Source: Mycobacterium sp. (lineage in GTDB: Bacteria; Actinomycetota; Actinomycetes; Mycobacteriales; Mycobacteriaceae). From it: a stretch of 15,759 nucleotides of DNA. This document shows, piece after piece, positions 15,726-15,759 of this stretch. The notes beneath the pieces were generated by a model. The model did no database searches and was not told the origin of the DNA. It saw nothing but the letters and a program-made list of their open reading frames with translations. How positions within the stretch are numbered: the stretch's first letter is position 1; every line of letters begins with the position of its first letter. Location of the stretch: positions 1 through 15,759 of the forward strand of contig JAHFVB010000040.1 in assembly GCA_023264755.1 (NCBI GenBank), given 5' to 3'. The position numbers were made by a program, and so were the translations under genes.

Positions 15726-15759
15726 CGATCATTCTCCGTATCCAGGTATGCGTCAGGCC
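15726..15759 (-). promoter_or_regulatory. fadB2 ribosome-binding site and upstream edge
   Basis: GGAGA (15737-15733) stands 7 bases before the fadB2 ATG. The remaining bases to the window edge show no recognisable gene end or promoter. Confidence 0.6.

Overview
The window is a GC-rich chromosomal segment from a mycobacterium (Mycobacterium/Mycolicibacterium type). Gene content and order match, from memory, the M. tuberculosis block Rv0485 down to Rv0468, read here in the opposite orientation: ROK regulator, SDR, lprQ (L,D-transpeptidase), murB, DUF2505, nitrilase-family hydrolase, DUF2993 protein, deoC, DUF2599 secreted protein, DUF2516 membrane protein, hbhA, XRE regulator, DUF445, TetR regulator, umaA, fadB2. 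Two genes are additions to that order as I recall it: a SAM-dependent methyltransferase (5399-6217) and a PPK2-type polyphosphate kinase (12912-13778). The pcaA cyclopropane synthase that accompanies umaA in M. tuberculosis is not seen next to it.

Layout. 1-221 is non-coding, with a strong hairpin and short repeats that look like debris of a mobile element. 222-2466 is a divergent ROK/SDR pair. 2447-4815 (minus) is murB followed by lprQ, a cell-wall pair: MurB makes UDP-MurNAc and LprQ/LdtMt5 cross-links peptidoglycan outside the membrane. 4842-7929 (plus) carries DUF2505, methyltransferase, nitrilase-like hydrolase and a DUF2993 membrane protein. It converges on a hairpin region at about 7946-7985. 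7974-12098 (minus) runs, in transcription order, DUF445, XRE regulator, hbhA, DUF2516, DUF2599, deoC. 12191-13778 (plus) is tetR plus ppk2. 13785-15725 (minus) is fadB2 then umaA (lipid metabolism).

The region is mostly conserved core genome; I see no intact new defence or mobile system. The points most worth a second look are: (1) a perfect 30-bp tandem repeat (4.7 copies) inside the XRE regulator gene, which adds a repetitive Ala/Pro-rich tail absent from the M. tuberculosis homologue as I remember it; (2) two divergent intergenic regions whose opposing -10 hexamers share one TA step, one of them giving two apparently leaderless genes from a 26-bp gap; (3) a run of six genes with a TANNNT hexamer 6-8 bases before the start codon, including two almost identical 15-mers; (4) a ROK-family regulator with no cysteine at all, so without the usual ROK zinc site; (5) ppk2 in the lineage-variable gap between tetR and umaA. 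Functions are inferred from remembered family motifs and synteny; no database search was possible.
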